Shown: positions 21,437-30,037 of the stretch, one piece after another
Layout: each line of letters opens with the position of its first letter
How positions within the stretch are numbered: position 1 is the stretch's first letter
Source of the DNA: Vibrio nigripulchritudo ATCC 27043
GTDB taxonomy: Bacteria > Pseudomonadota > Gammaproteobacteria > Enterobacterales > Vibrionaceae
NCBI RefSeq assembly: GCF_000222685.1
Contig: NZ_AFWJ01000046.1
Coordinates: forward strand, 1-64,000
DNA length: 64,000 nt
Direction: 5' to 3'
Made by a program: the position numbers and the translations under genes
The notes under the pieces: generated by a model
Seen by the model: the letters and a program-made list of their open reading frames with translations, nothing else
Database searches by the model: none
What the model was told of the DNA's origin: nothing

Positions 21437-22390
21437 CTAGCTACTCTTATTGTCCAACCCTAAATCTTCCACCCGCTTAGCAATCAGCTTGCTGCATTCT
21501 TGCTTAACCACTGCACGAAGCCATTCTTGCGCGGGAGAATGTTCGCATCTGGGGTGCCAGATCATTGAATATTCAAATGGCGTAAACTCAAACGGCAGTG
21601 GCTTCACTACTAGGTCGTAACGCTCTGCTACCAAATAGGCTAAATCGGCTGGTACTGTGATGATCAGTGGTAACGTATCGACAATCGCCAGAGCGGCTTC
21701 CAAATGATAGGCGCGTAAAACCATGTTCCGAGAAGGTTGGTCCACCAATGCCTGATCGAGTAACGCTTTCACACCATCGCTGATCGCAATCATCGCATGA
21801 GGATATTGAAGATAATCGGTGAGCGTCATTTTCTGGTCTGCAATAGGATGATGCTTAGAAACCAAGCAAGACACCCCCACTCGACCAAGCACATCGCTGT
21901 TTAAAGGTTCCACCGGACCAATCGGGCGGCATATCGCCAAATCCGCGCCGTGATGAGTCAGCTGTTGTGGCAACTGATCATGAAGTAACGGAATGAATTC
22001 AAACTTAACTTGCGGGGCTTCTTGATAAATCCTTGGCAGTGCAAACGGCAGTATGGTTTGCATGGCGTAGTCAGTTGTAGCGATGGTAAAGGTTTGATCG
22101 CAGGTTTTCGGGTCAAATTCTTCCGGTGTCAGGAGTGAGCGTAACGCTTCAAGTGGCTCGTTAAGAGATTGATTCAGCGTAAGGGCTTTTTCGGTCGGCA
22201 TCAGATGCTGACCTTGCCGGATAAATAATGGATCACCCACCATGTCTCTCAATCGCCCCAGTACACGACTCATCGCGGATTGGCTCAAGTTGAGTCGATC
22301 GGCAGCACGACTCACACTGCCTTCTTCAATGATCACGCGAAGTGCTACCAGCAAATTTAAATCTCGGCGATAAATATCTTCCAGTTCCAA
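21437..22390 (-). CDS. LysR-family transcriptional regulator
   Basis: This 317-residue regulator has an N-terminal winged helix-turn-helix (RDLNLLVALRVIIEEGSVSRAADRLNLSQSAMSRVLGRLR, with core SRAADRLNLSQSAMSRVL) and a C-terminal periplasmic-binding-like effector domain starting about residue 95. The DLNLLVALRVIIEEGSVSRAA start resembles the NodD/LeuO-like subgroup. Its target cannot be read from context: it is convergent with acuI, and the upstream side faces a small membrane-protein gene. The 22391-22500 stretch upstream presumably holds its promoter. Confidence 0.85.
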   Translation of the reverse strand: MELEDIYRRDLNLLVALRVIIEEGSVSRAADRLNLSQSAMSRVLGRLRDMVGDPLFIRQGQHLMPTEKALTLNQSLNEPLEALRSLLTPEEFDPKTCDQTFTIATTDYAMQTILPFALPRIYQEAPQVKFEFIPLLHDQLPQQLTHHGADLAICRPIGPVEPLNSDVLGRVGVSCLVSKHHPIADQKMTLTDYLQYPHAMIAISDGVKALLDQALVDQPSRNMVLRAYHLEAALAIVDTLPLIITVPADLAYLVAERYDLVVKPLPFEFTPFEYSMIWHPRCEHSPAQEWLRAVVKQECSKLIAKRVEDLGLDNKSS

Positions 22391-22503
22391 AGCGTTTACT
22401 CGACTGATGTAAAAGCTTCATAATACCAGAGGCAGCAAAATAAGATTCAAATCAAGATCAAGTGAGTTAACGTGAAAAATTAACAAACTTGTAAATAAAA
22501 AGT

Positions 22504-22529
22504 AAAAAAAATCCCGCCTTTCAGCGGGG
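22504..22529 (-). terminator. Intrinsic terminator downstream of the 60-residue membrane protein gene
   Basis: Read on the minus strand, CCCGC-TGAAAG-GCGGG is followed by A and eight Ts. It lies about 50 bases past the stop of the small ORF at 22577-22759, supporting that ORF as a real transcription unit. Confidence 0.8.
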
Positions 22530-22576
22530 AAGCCCAAGAAAAATGGGATAGTGTCGGAATGTGTAGTAGTGTCGTG

Positions 22577-22759
22577 TTAATTCTGTTTTTCGCCGTGTTT
22601 CTGCCAGCGATGCATTTCCACCCAAATACCAAAAATCGTTGCAAATAAACCAATTAGAGGTAAAAGGGATACTTCAGATGAGCTTCTAAGTATCAGTGCG
22701 CAAAATGTAATAAAACACAGTACGCTGTAAATTGTTAGCCTGTCTAACTGCGTTAGCAT
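22577..22759 (-). CDS. Small two-segment membrane protein, function unknown
   Basis: This 60-residue protein is almost entirely two hydrophobic helices (about residues 8-26 and 31-47) with a basic, polar tail (EMHRWQKHGEKQN). A good ribosome site AGGGGTG lies before the ATG and a strong intrinsic terminator follows the stop, so I regard it as expressed. I do not recognise a family with a known function. Confidence 0.65.
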   Translation of the reverse strand: MLTQLDRLTIYSVLCFITFCALILRSSSEVSLLPLIGLFATIFGIWVEMHRWQKHGEKQN

Positions 22760-22895
22760 TCACACCCCTAGCTCAAATGTTATTTAATTGTTAAAAGCCA
22801 ACTTACATGGATTTTTTGCCTTTGCCAAGAGGTTATTGAATATTTTTTCGACATCAGTATGATTTGCCCTCCAAAATCTAATTGAACGCACAACT

Positions 22896-23144
22896 ATGAC
22901 TTTTGATCCGACACTCGCGACGAAAACACTGGAAGCTGAAGGGCTGCGTTGCCCAGAACCAGTGATGATGGTAAGAAAAACCATTAGAACAATGAATGAT
23001 GGGGATGTTTTGCTGGTTAAAGCCGATGATCCGTCTACCACACGCGACATTCCAAGCTTCTGTCGATTTATGGATCACCAACTGATAGGAAGTCAGACAG
23101 AATCTCTCCCTTATCAATACCTGATCAAAAAGGGATTGGATTGA
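22896..23144 (+). CDS. tusA: Sulfurtransferase TusA
   Basis: This 82-residue protein is TusA (formerly SirA), which carries a persulfide on the cysteine of [14 protein letters not shown] and passes it along the TusBCD-TusE relay to MnmA for 2-thiolation of tRNA wobble uridines. The CPxP signature is at about residues 19-22. Length and the C-terminal YLIKKGLD fit the family. It is followed by a bidirectional terminator. Confidence 0.95.
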   Translation: MTFDPTLATKTLEAEGLRCPEPVMMVRKTIRTMNDGDVLLVKADDPSTTRDIPSFCRFMDHQLIGSQTESLPYQYLIKKGLD

Positions 23145-23165
23145 GATTTCAATCAATACAAATGC

Positions 23166-23193
23166 AAAAGGGCGACCCAATGGTCGCCCTTTT
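23166..23193. terminator. Bidirectional intrinsic terminator
   Basis: AAAAGGGCGACC and GGTCGCCCTTTT form a perfect 12-bp stem with A/T tails on both sides. It serves tusA on the plus strand and abuts the stop codon of the small membrane protein gene on the minus strand. Confidence 0.9.
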
Positions 23194-23451
23194 CTATTCT
23201 TCTGATTGCTTGCGTTGCTGCTTTTGAACTTGTTCTATTTGATGATGCAAGTCTCTTAACTCTTTTCGAATCGGGATTAAGTGCTGGACACGAATCCAGG
23301 ATTCAACGGCGAGTCCAGTCATAATGATGGCACCAACAACCATGGGTAGCCACATATCCGTTAATACCATTCCTAGCAGCGTTAATGCCAAGCCAAACGT
23401 AAACAAATAACTCTGACTTTCTGGGGTCATGCCCATATAGCGCGTTAACAT
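23194..23451 (-). CDS. Small inner-membrane protein with C-terminal coiled segment
   Basis: This 85-residue protein has two hydrophobic helices (about 15-33 and 36-52) and a charged, Gln-rich C-terminal helix (RKELRDLHHQIEQVQKQQRKQ) likely to form a coiled coil in the cytoplasm. The ATG at 23451 is chosen over 23472 because a near-consensus AGGAGGG lies seven bases before it. It follows the Mn exporter gene on the same strand, with a weak hairpin (23498-23526) between. Function is unknown. Confidence 0.7.
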   Translation of the reverse strand: MLTRYMGMTPESQSYLFTFGLALTLLGMVLTDMWLPMVVGAIIMTGLAVESWIRVQHLIPIRKELRDLHHQIEQVQKQQRKQSEE

Positions 23452-23538
23452 GGTTTTACCCTCCTGCTCCACACTCTAAACGGGAAAATACCATCTCGTG
23501 AAAACCAAGTATGTGCCTGTTTTCACAATTACGTTCGA

Positions 23539-24153
23539 TTATTCCGTTCCAAAAATCAAAGCCCCTATAGCAAGTAATACAAACAGCGCGCTGGCGGTAC
23601 GGCGGATGGTGACAAAAGGCAATTTATCTCCACTCAGCTTACCGAAAATCACTACAGGCACGTTAGCCAACATCATCCCCACGGTTGTCCCCAAAATCAC
23701 GATCATTAAGTGTTCTGAAAACTGCGCACCTAAAATGGACGTCGCTACCTGGGTCTTGTCTCCGATTTCCGCAATAAAAAAGGCTATAAAACTGGCGATA
23801 AACGGACCACGAAAAGACACCGATTCCTCTTCTTCCATGTTGTCGGGAATCAACACCCAAAGTGCCATGGCTAAGAAGCTCAATACCACGACCCAACGTA
23901 GAACTTCCTGGGATAAATGGTCAGCTACAACAACGCCTAACCAAGCTGCAAGCGCATGGTTGAGCAACGTGGCCAAAAAGATAGCCATAACAATGGGCAC
24001 CGGCTTTCGATACCGAGAGGCGAGGATAAGAGAAAGGAGTTGGGTTTTGTCCCCAATTTCCGCCAGTGTGACACTGGTAATAGAGATAGCTAATACACTC
24101 ACGACATGCTCAATGGGGCAGGGCATCGAGAAAAAACCAGAGACAAGACCCAC
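23539..24153 (-). CDS. mneA: UPF0016/GDT1-family manganese exporter MneA
   Basis: This 204-residue membrane protein has two copies of the family motif E-x-G-D-K-T, one in LAEIGDKTQLLSL (about residue 32) and one in IAEIGDKTQVATS (about 135), each followed by three hydrophobic helices. UPF0016/TMEM165 proteins transport Mn2+ or Ca2+, and the Vibrio member MneA exports manganese. A yybP-ykoY riboswitch lies just upstream. The start is uncertain: the GTG at 24153 has AGGGGTGG close upstream, while the ATG at 24126 lacks a ribosome site. The two halves of AACCAG...CTGGTTTTTT bracket the GTG and could form a terminator or SD-masking stem. Confidence 0.88.
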   Translation of the reverse strand: MGLVSGFFSMPCPIEHVVSVLAISITSVTLAEIGDKTQLLSLILASRYRKPVPIVMAIFLATLLNHALAAWLGVVVADHLSQEVLRWVVVLSFLAMALWVLIPDNMEEEESVSFRGPFIASFIAFFIAEIGDKTQVATSILGAQFSEHLMIVILGTTVGMMLANVPVVIFGKLSGDKLPFVTIRRTASALFVLLAIGALIFGTE

Positions 24154-24178
24154 GCCCCACCCCTGGTTTGTGATTCTT

Positions 24179-24321
24179 GTCTATGGTCTCGCTAAACTCA
24201 GCCTGATTTCATTTTTTATAGGCTACTGAGTCTCATACGCCATGATGGGTATCCATCAATTATGTTGACGTACAAACTTGTTCCGCTTCCAACAAGAACA
24301 AGCAAGCTACTCCCCAAAGAC
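24179..24321 (-). ncRNA. yybP-ykoY manganese riboswitch
   Basis: On the minus strand the leader of mneA contains the highly conserved GGGGAGTAGC core (rc at 24306-24315), a central helix region with GGATACCCATC, and GAGACCATAGAC at its 3' end. GTCTTTGG (5') and CCATAGAC (3') can pair to close the P1 helix. These are the defining elements of the yybP-ykoY (Mn2+-sensing) riboswitch, which in other bacteria also precedes manganese exporters. It starts about seven bases after a -10 box. Confidence 0.88.
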
Positions 24322-24327
24322 TTTTAA

Positions 24328-24356
24328 AGTGTAATTTCAAGGCTGGATATTGGCAA
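24328..24356 (-). promoter_or_regulatory. Promoter of the mneA riboswitch transcript
   Basis: TTGCCA (24351-24356, minus strand), a 17-base spacer and TACACT (24328-24333) sit immediately upstream of the riboswitch P1 helix, so the predicted start falls at about 24321. Confidence 0.7.
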
Positions 24357-24534
24357 GGTACAGACATCAAAATTCGAAAAACGTCTTTTTTTCGAGGGTT
24401 GTGCCGAGTTTGGTATGAAAAGCGACTTTTGAGCATGATTTAGGCGACATTTCCTCTACTCGGCAAGGCATTATCTGGGTATACTCAATGGTTATTTTCA
24501 TTGAAACATACAGAAGAATTGCGCGAACCTGATT

Positions 24535-25467
24535 ATGCAAAATTACGATATCAAAACCTTCCAGGGAATGATCCTCGCGCTGCAGGATTATTGGGCTCAA
24601 AATGGTTGTACCATTGTTCAACCGCTAGATATGGAAGTGGGAGCAGGTACCTCTCACCCAATGACATGTCTTCGTGCACTCGGTCCCGAGCCAATCTCGA
24701 CCGCTTACGTGCAGCCTTCACGTCGTCCAACTGACGGTCGCTACGGTGAAAACCCGAACCGTCTGCAGCACTACTACCAATTCCAAGTGGCACTAAAACC
24801 ATCTCCAGACAACATTCAGGAGTTGTACTTGGGTTCATTGGAAGTGCTAGGCGTAGACCCACAAGTTCATGATATCCGTTTTGTAGAAGACAACTGGGAA
24901 AACCCGACTCTGGGTGCCTGGGGTCTTGGTTGGGAAGTGTGGCTTAACGGTATGGAAGTGACTCAGTTTACCTACTTCCAACAAGTCGGTGGGCTGGAGT
25001 GTAAGCCAGTAACGGGCGAAATCACTTACGGTATCGAGCGTTTGGCTATGTATATCCAAGAAGTGGACTCCGTTTACGATCTGGTTTGGAATATCGGTCC
25101 TGATGGAACGCCTGTCACTTACGGTGACATTTTCCATCAAAATGAGGTGGAGCAATCGACGTACAACTTTGAGCACGCCGATGTCGACTTCCTGTTCAGT
25201 TTCTTCGATCAATGCGAAAAAGAATCCAAAGAACTGCTTGAGCTTGAAAAGCCTCTGCCGCTACCAGCGTATGAGCGCATTTTAAAAGCAGCTCACGCCT
25301 TTAACCTGCTTGATGCACGTAAAGCCATTTCGGTTACCGAGCGTCAACGTTACATCCTTCGAATCCGTAACCTCACCAAAGGGGTAGCGGAAGCCTACTA
25401 CGCGTCGCGTGAAGCTTTGGGCTTCCCAATGTGTCGCAATCAAGAACAAAAGGGCGAGGAGAAGTAA
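24535..25467 (+). CDS. glyQ: Glycine--tRNA ligase alpha subunit
   Basis: This 310-residue protein is the alpha subunit of the alpha2-beta2 bacterial glycyl-tRNA synthetase, holding the class II catalytic core. The N-terminal [17 protein letters not shown] and the motif [16 protein letters not shown]-like stretch [14 protein letters not shown] (about residues 61-74) are family signatures, and [21 protein letters not shown] is motif 3-like (core [11 protein letters not shown]). It ends two bases before glyS. An 8-bp inverted repeat lies in its leader (24402-24465). Confidence 0.97.
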   Translation: MQNYDIKTFQGMILALQDYWAQNGCTIVQPLDMEVGAGTSHPMTCLRALGPEPISTAYVQPSRRPTDGRYGENPNRLQHYYQFQVALKPSPDNIQELYLGSLEVLGVDPQVHDIRFVEDNWENPTLGAWGLGWEVWLNGMEVTQFTYFQQVGGLECKPVTGEITYGIERLAMYIQEVDSVYDLVWNIGPDGTPVTYGDIFHQNEVEQSTYNFEHADVDFLFSFFDQCEKESKELLELEKPLPLPAYERILKAAHAFNLLDARKAISVTERQRYILRIRNLTKGVAEAYYASREALGFPMCRNQEQKGEEK

Positions 25468-25469
25468 TC

Positions 25470-27536
25470 ATGGCTAAGAATTTTCTAATTGAACTGGGTA
25501 CAGAAGAGTTACCACCAACGGCACTGCGTACTCTGGCTGAAGCCTTTGCATCCAACTTTGAAGCAGAGCTAAAAAGTGCGGAGCTGGCACACGAAGGCGT
25601 GAAGTGGTTCGCCTCCCCTCGCCGTCTTGCATTGAAAGTGGCAAGTCTTGCAGAAGGTCAGGCAGACAAAGTGGTAGAAAAGCGCGGTCCTGCAGTTTCT
25701 GTTGCCTTTGATGAAGAAGGTAACGCAACCAAAGCCGCTCAAGGCTGGGCACGCGGCAATGGCATCACTGTAGAGCAAGCTGATCGCCTAAAAACCGACA
25801 AAGGTGAATGGCTACTGTTCAAACAAGAAGTCAAGGGTAAGCCTGTTCAGGAGTTGGTGGTAGACCTCGCAGCTAAAGCGTTGGCAAACCTGCCTATTCC
25901 CAAGCCAATGCGTTGGGGTAACAAAGACACTCAATTCATTCGTCCAGTAAAAACACTGACCATTCTGCTTGGTGACGAGCTGATCGAAGGCGAAATCCTT
26001 GGCGTTGCTTCAGCACGCACCATTCGCGGACACCGTTTTATGGGCGAGCAGGAATTCACTATCGACTCAGCAGATCAGTACCCAGCAATTCTGGAAGAGC
26101 GCGGTAAAGTCATGGCGGATTACGAAGCGCGTAAAGCCATTATCCTTGCCGACTCTCAAAAAGCCGCTGCTGCGGTTGGCGGTGTTGCCGATCTGGAAGA
26201 CGACTTGGTTGAAGAAGTCACCTCTCTGGTTGAGTGGCCGGTGGTTCTGACTGCGAAATTTGAAGAAGAGTTCCTGAAAGTACCGTCTGAAGCTTTGGTT
26301 TACACCATGAAAGGCGATCAGAAGTACTTCCCTGTCTATGACGACAATAAGAAGCTTCTTCCAAACTTCATCTTTGTCTCCAATATCGAATCAAAAGAAC
26401 CTCGCTACGTTATCGAAGGCAACGAGAAAGTGGTTCGTCCTCGTCTGGCGGATGCAGAATTCTTCTTTAATACTGACCGCAAACGTCCGCTGATTGATCG
26501 CCTGCCAGAACTTGAGCAAGCGATCTTCCAAAAACAGCTGGGAACGATCAAAGACAAAACCGACCGCATCACCGAACTTGCTGGCTACATTGCCGAGCAA
26601 ATCGATGCAGACGTCGAAAAATCAAAACGTGCAGGTCTGTTGGCTAAATGTGACCTCATGACCTCTATGGTGTTCGAATTTACGGATACTCAAGGTGTGA
26701 TGGGCATGCACTACGCACGCCACGACGGTGAAGACGAGCAAGTCGCACTGGCACTGAACGAACAGTACATGCCTCGTTTCGCGGGTGATGACCTACCAAG
26801 TACAGGCGTCTCTTCTTCGGTTGCGATGGCAGACAAACTGGACACCATCGTCGGTATTTTCGGTATTGGTCAAGCACCAAAAGGCTCTGACCCATTCGCA
26901 CTTCGCCGTGCGTCTCTAGGTGTGCTTCGTATCCTCGTAGAAAACGGCTACAACCTAGACCTAACAGACCTTATCGCGAAAGCGAAATCTCTGTTTGGAG
27001 ACAAACTCACCAACGCGAATGTGGAAGCAGACGTTATCGAGTTTATGCTGGGTCGCTTCAACGCATGGTACAAAGACGAAGGCTTCAGCGTGGATATCAT
27101 CCAGGCCGTACTGGCACGTCGTCCAACCAAACCTGCAGATTTCGATCAACGCGTGAAAGCCGTTTCTCACTTCCGTGATCTGGAAGCCGCGGAAGCACTG
27201 GCTGCCGCCAACAAGCGTGTGGGTAACATCCTAGCGAAGTTTGAGGGTGAGCTAGCAGCAGACATCGACCTGTCTTTACTTCAGGAAGACGCCGAAAAAG
27301 CGCTGGCTGAAAACGTTGAAGTCATGACTGAAGCACTAGAGCCTGCATTCGCAACAGGTAACTATCAAGAAGCGCTGAGCAAGCTTGCGGACTTACGTGA
27401 ACCAGTCGACGCCTTCTTTGACAACGTGATGGTAATGGCGGATGACGAAGCGTTGAAGAAAAACCGCCTGACGCTTCTAAACAATCTGCGTAACTTGTTC
27501 CTTCAGATTGCGGATATTTCTTTGTTGCAGAAGTAA
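25470..27536 (+). CDS. glyS: Glycine--tRNA ligase beta subunit
   Basis: This 688-residue beta subunit binds tRNA-Gly and is required for charging by Gly[20 protein letters not shown] at the N-terminus, FASPRRLAL, the HD-like middle region [11 protein letters not shown], and the C-terminal anticodon-binding helices ([19 protein letters not shown]) are typical. The ATG at 25470 is preceded by GAGGAG. Codon use is that of a highly expressed gene. A strong terminator follows. Confidence 0.97.
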   Translation: MAKNFLIELGTEELPPTALRTLAEAFASNFEAELKSAELAHEGVKWFASPRRLALKVASLAEGQADKVVEKRGPAVSVAFDEEGNATKAAQGWARGNGITVEQADRLKTDKGEWLLFKQEVKGKPVQELVVDLAAKALANLPIPKPMRWGNKDTQFIRPVKTLTILLGDELIEGEILGVASARTIRGHRFMGEQEFTIDSADQYPAILEERGKVMADYEARKAIILADSQKAAAAVGGVADLEDDLVEEVTSLVEWPVVLTAKFEEEFLKVPSEALVYTMKGDQKYFPVYDDNKKLLPNFIFVSNIESKEPRYVIEGNEKVVRPRLADAEFFFNTDRKRPLIDRLPELEQAIFQKQLGTIKDKTDRITELAGYIAEQIDADVEKSKRAGLLAKCDLMTSMVFEFTDTQGVMGMHYARHDGEDEQVALALNEQYMPRFAGDDLPSTGVSSSVAMADKLDTIVGIFGIGQAPKGSDPFALRRASLGVLRILVENGYNLDLTDLIAKAKSLFGDKLTNANVEADVIEFMLGRFNAWYKDEGFSVDIIQAVLARRPTKPADFDQRVKAVSHFRDLEAAEALAAANKRVGNILAKFEGELAADIDLSLLQEDAEKALAENVEVMTEALEPAFATGNYQEALSKLADLREPVDAFFDNVMVMADDEALKKNRLTLLNNLRNLFLQIADISLLQK

Positions 27537-27554
27537 TCAACTGAATAAAAATGA

Positions 27555-27580
27555 AAAAGGAAGCCAAATGGCTTCCTTTT
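27555..27580. terminator. Bidirectional terminator after glyQS
   Basis: AAAAGGAAGCC and GGCTTCCTTTT form an 11-bp stem with a four-base loop and A/T tails on both sides, between glyS (plus) and the small lipoprotein gene (minus). Confidence 0.88.
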
Positions 27581-27597
27581 GTTTATCTGGCTAGAAA

Positions 27598-27963
27598 TCA
27601 GTTTGTCTCTTCAGCATCACAACGTGCTTTGTCGAAATACTCTTCACGACCACCTTTCCCTTTAAAAAATATCTTGGTGACAAATCCCATTTCTAGGAAA
27701 GAATACAAATTATCACATGACCATTCGTAACTGATTTTCTTAATCGTAGTGGTCTGCCACTTATAGCCAGAGCTAGGAAGAGAGGCAACATAACTGATAT
27801 ACCCATCATCTGATACTTTTAGCTCAGGTACTTCAGAGAATGCTTGCCTTGCTATCTCAATATTTTCAGGAGCCACATTTGGAGGGGTTGGCTCATAATT
27901 GGTGAGGTTACAGCCAGCCAAAACTGACAACATAGACGCTGCTGCTATTAACTTAAACTTCAT
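27598..27963 (-). CDS. Small lipoprotein, tandem paralogue A
   Basis: This 121-residue protein has a lipoprotein signal with lipobox LAGC (Cys18), followed by NLTNYEP and a globular domain with two cysteines near the end. It is a paralogue of the next upstream gene: both share the post-lipobox NxTNY motif, a central region with SYEx(W/G)xCxNLYxFLEMGFV and an almost identical 20-residue C-terminus ending RCDAEETN. Two extracytoplasmic cysteines suggest a disulfide. I do not recognise the family. The ribosome site is weak. Confidence 0.75.
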   Translation of the reverse strand: MKFKLIAAASMLSVLAGCNLTNYEPTPPNVAPENIEIARQAFSEVPELKVSDDGYISYVASLPSSGYKWQTTTIKKISYEWSCDNLYSFLEMGFVTKIFFKGKGGREEYFDKARCDAEETN

Positions 27964-28070
27964 AACAATCTATAGTAATTTTTTATATGAATCGTCATTT
28001 TATCTTTAATTTCTATTCATTAAAGGAGGTAAAGCACACATTTATAACATTTTTATCAATAGCTACAGTT

Positions 28071-28433
28071 TTAGTTAGTCTCTTCAGCGTCGCAACGTGT
28101 TTTGTCAAAATGCTCTTCGCGCCCACCTTCACCCTTGAAGCCTATTTTTACCACAAAGCCCATCTCCAAGAAGTCGTATAAATTTTCACATGCACCTTCA
28201 TAGCTGGCTTGTTTTATGGCTTGGGTATCCCACATGTAGCCATGCGGAACCATTTCAAAGTAAGTGATATAGCCTTCGTCTGTAACTTTCATACCTTCTA
28301 TGCCACTCAGTTTACTTTTGGCCTCCGCGATATCCTGTTTACTCGCAGTGGGCTTTACGGCGTCATAGTTAGTAATGTTGCACGCAGTCAAAGAAAGAGC
28401 GGTCAATGCCGCTAAAAGAATGTGACGGTTCAT
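28071..28433 (-). CDS. Small lipoprotein, tandem paralogue B
   Basis: This 120-residue lipoprotein (lipobox LTAC, Cys18) is followed by NITNYDAVKPTAS and is paralogous to the gene 107 bases downstream, with the same cysteine positions and C-terminal tail. It was probably the template or product of a local duplication. Function is unknown; anchoring in the outer membrane is likely because no Asp follows the cysteine. Confidence 0.75.
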   Translation of the reverse strand: MNRHILLAALTALSLTACNITNYDAVKPTASKQDIAEAKSKLSGIEGMKVTDEGYITYFEMVPHGYMWDTQAIKQASYEGACENLYDFLEMGFVVKIGFKGEGGREEHFDKTRCDAEETN

Positions 28434-28779
28434 GATATTTCCAATTACTGATTAATGACGGAGAGTATATTTCAGCGAGTTGGAACGCTCTTGCAGATTC
28501 ATTGAATGAAATCGCAGTAAAGCACAAAGAGTTTTACCCGTTACTCTCTATCTATTTGAAATATCGGAAACACCATTTGAACGAGAACTCGTGATGATAT
28601 AGATAAAAACAAAGCTTCTTATGCCCTTTCACTTGATGATTCGATCAGGTATGTTGAGCAGTCTGGCACAACATTTTATCAACATCTGTATCAACGCTGG
28701 ATGGTCCTTCAAAGCTGAGCAGCTTCGATACAAAAAAACATATGACAGATACAACAAGATATAACTAGGAAAAGAAGTA
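28434..28779. other. 346-base gap between lipoprotein B and avtA
   Basis: This stretch separates divergent genes and should hold both promoters. A 45-codon open frame starting at 28621 on the plus strand lacks a ribosome site and shows no similarity I recognise. I see no RNA gene, terminator or repeat. Confidence 0.5.
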
Positions 28780-30030
28780 ATGCAGTTCTCTACATTTGGT
28801 GAAAAATTCAATCGATACTCAGGTATTACGCAGCTAATGGACGACTTAAACGATGGTCTTCGTACACCAGGCGCCATCATGCTCGGGGGCGGTAACCCAG
28901 CCGCCATACCTGCGATGCTCGAATATTTTCATCAAGCCAGTGCAAAAATGCTGGAAAGTGGCGAACTGGTTGCCTCTATGGCAAATTACGATGGTCCTCA
29001 AGGTAAAAACGCATTTATTACGGCATTAGCATCTTTATTAAAAGAGACTTACGGATGGGATGTATCTGAGAAAAATATCAGCCTGACCAACGGCAGCCAG
29101 AGTGGCTTTTTCTATCTGTTTAACTTACTGGCTGGTCAGCAGGCAGATGGATCGCATAAAAAGATTCTTTTGCCACTTGCACCTGAATACATTGGCTATG
29201 GTGATGCCGGTATCGATGACGACATATTTGTGTCTTATCACCCAGAAATCGAAATGCTGGACAACCGAATGTTCAAATACCATGTCGACTTTGAACAACT
29301 AAAAGTCGATGCGTCCATTGCTGCGATCTGTGCTTCCCGCCCAACCAACCCAACAGGTAACGTATTGACGGATGAAGAAGTCCGTAAACTGGATAAACTG
29401 GCGCGTGACAATAATATCCCGCTGATCATCGACAACGCGTACGGCACTCCGTTCCCAAATATCATCTTTGAAGATGTCACGCCATTTTGGAATGACAACA
29501 CCATTCTTTGTATGAGCATGTCTAAACTCGGTTTACCGGGGCTTCGCTGCGGCATCGTAATAGCCAATGAAGAAGTCACCCAAGCGCTTGCCAACATGAA
29601 CGGCATCATCAGTTTAGCCCCGGGCAGTTTGGGACCAGCTCTCGGCAAGCACATGATTGAATCTGGTGATTTACTCAAGCTGAGCCAAAACACCATAAAA
29701 CCTTTCTATCAGCAGAAATCACAACGTGCGGTTCAACTTCTTCAAGAAGCGATTGACGATCCACGCTTTCGTATCCACAAGCCTGAAGGGGCAATTTTCT
29801 TGTGGCTGTGGTTTGATGAACTGCCAATAACGACCATGGAGCTGTACCAACGCTTAAAAGACCGTGGTGTTCTGATCGTTCCAGGCGAATACTTCTTTAT
29901 CGGTCAGGAAGACGAATGGGAACACGCTCACCAATGCTTACGTATGAATTACGTACAAGACGATGAAGCCATACAAAAAGGAATTAAAGTAATAGCAGAA
30001 GAGGTAAAAAAGGCTTATTCCGGTACGTAA
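28780..30030 (+). CDS. avtA: Valine--pyruvate aminotransferase AvtA
   Basis: This 416-residue fold-type I PLP aminotransferase makes valine from 2-ketoisovalerate with alanine as amino donor. Recognisable blocks are MQFSTFGEKFNRYSGITQLMDDL at the start (core FSTFGEKFNRYSGI), ICASRPTNPTGNVLTDEE, DNAYGTPFPNI, and the PLP-lysine region MSMSKLGLPGLRCGI. Length equals E. coli AvtA. AGGAAAAGAAGT precedes the ATG. An IS element begins seven bases past the stop, separating the gene from the hairpin that probably ended its transcript. Confidence 0.95.
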   Translation: MQFSTFGEKFNRYSGITQLMDDLNDGLRTPGAIMLGGGNPAAIPAMLEYFHQASAKMLESGELVASMANYDGPQGKNAFITALASLLKETYGWDVSEKNISLTNGSQSGFFYLFNLLAGQQADGSHKKILLPLAPEYIGYGDAGIDDDIFVSYHPEIEMLDNRMFKYHVDFEQLKVDASIAAICASRPTNPTGNVLTDEEVRKLDKLARDNNIPLIIDNAYGTPFPNIIFEDVTPFWNDNTILCMSMSKLGLPGLRCGIVIANEEVTQALANMNGIISLAPGSLGPALGKHMIESGDLLKLSQNTIKPFYQQKSQRAVQLLQEAIDDPRFRIHKPEGAIFLWLWFDELPITTMELYQRLKDRGVLIVPGEYFFIGQEDEWEHAHQCLRMNYVQDDEAIQKGIKVIAEEVKKAYSGT

Positions 30031-30037
30031 ACTTAAG
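30031..30037. repeat. Target-site duplication, left copy
   Basis: ACTTAAG, identical to 31248-31254, directly abuts the left end of the IS element. It marks a 7-base staggered insertion. Confidence 0.85.

Noticed and set aside
23498-24229. 243-codon plus-strand frame antisense to mneA
   Set aside because: The minus strand encodes a clear UPF0016 transporter with both EIGDKT motifs; the antisense frame is a shadow.
24366-24534. T-box riboswitch upstream of glyQ
   Set aside because: No T-box sequence or specifier loop is present, and gammaproteobacteria generally lack T-boxes.
28621-28758. 45-codon frame upstream of avtA considered as a leader peptide
   Set aside because: There are no runs of valine, leucine or alanine codons, no terminator/antiterminator pair and no ribosome site.
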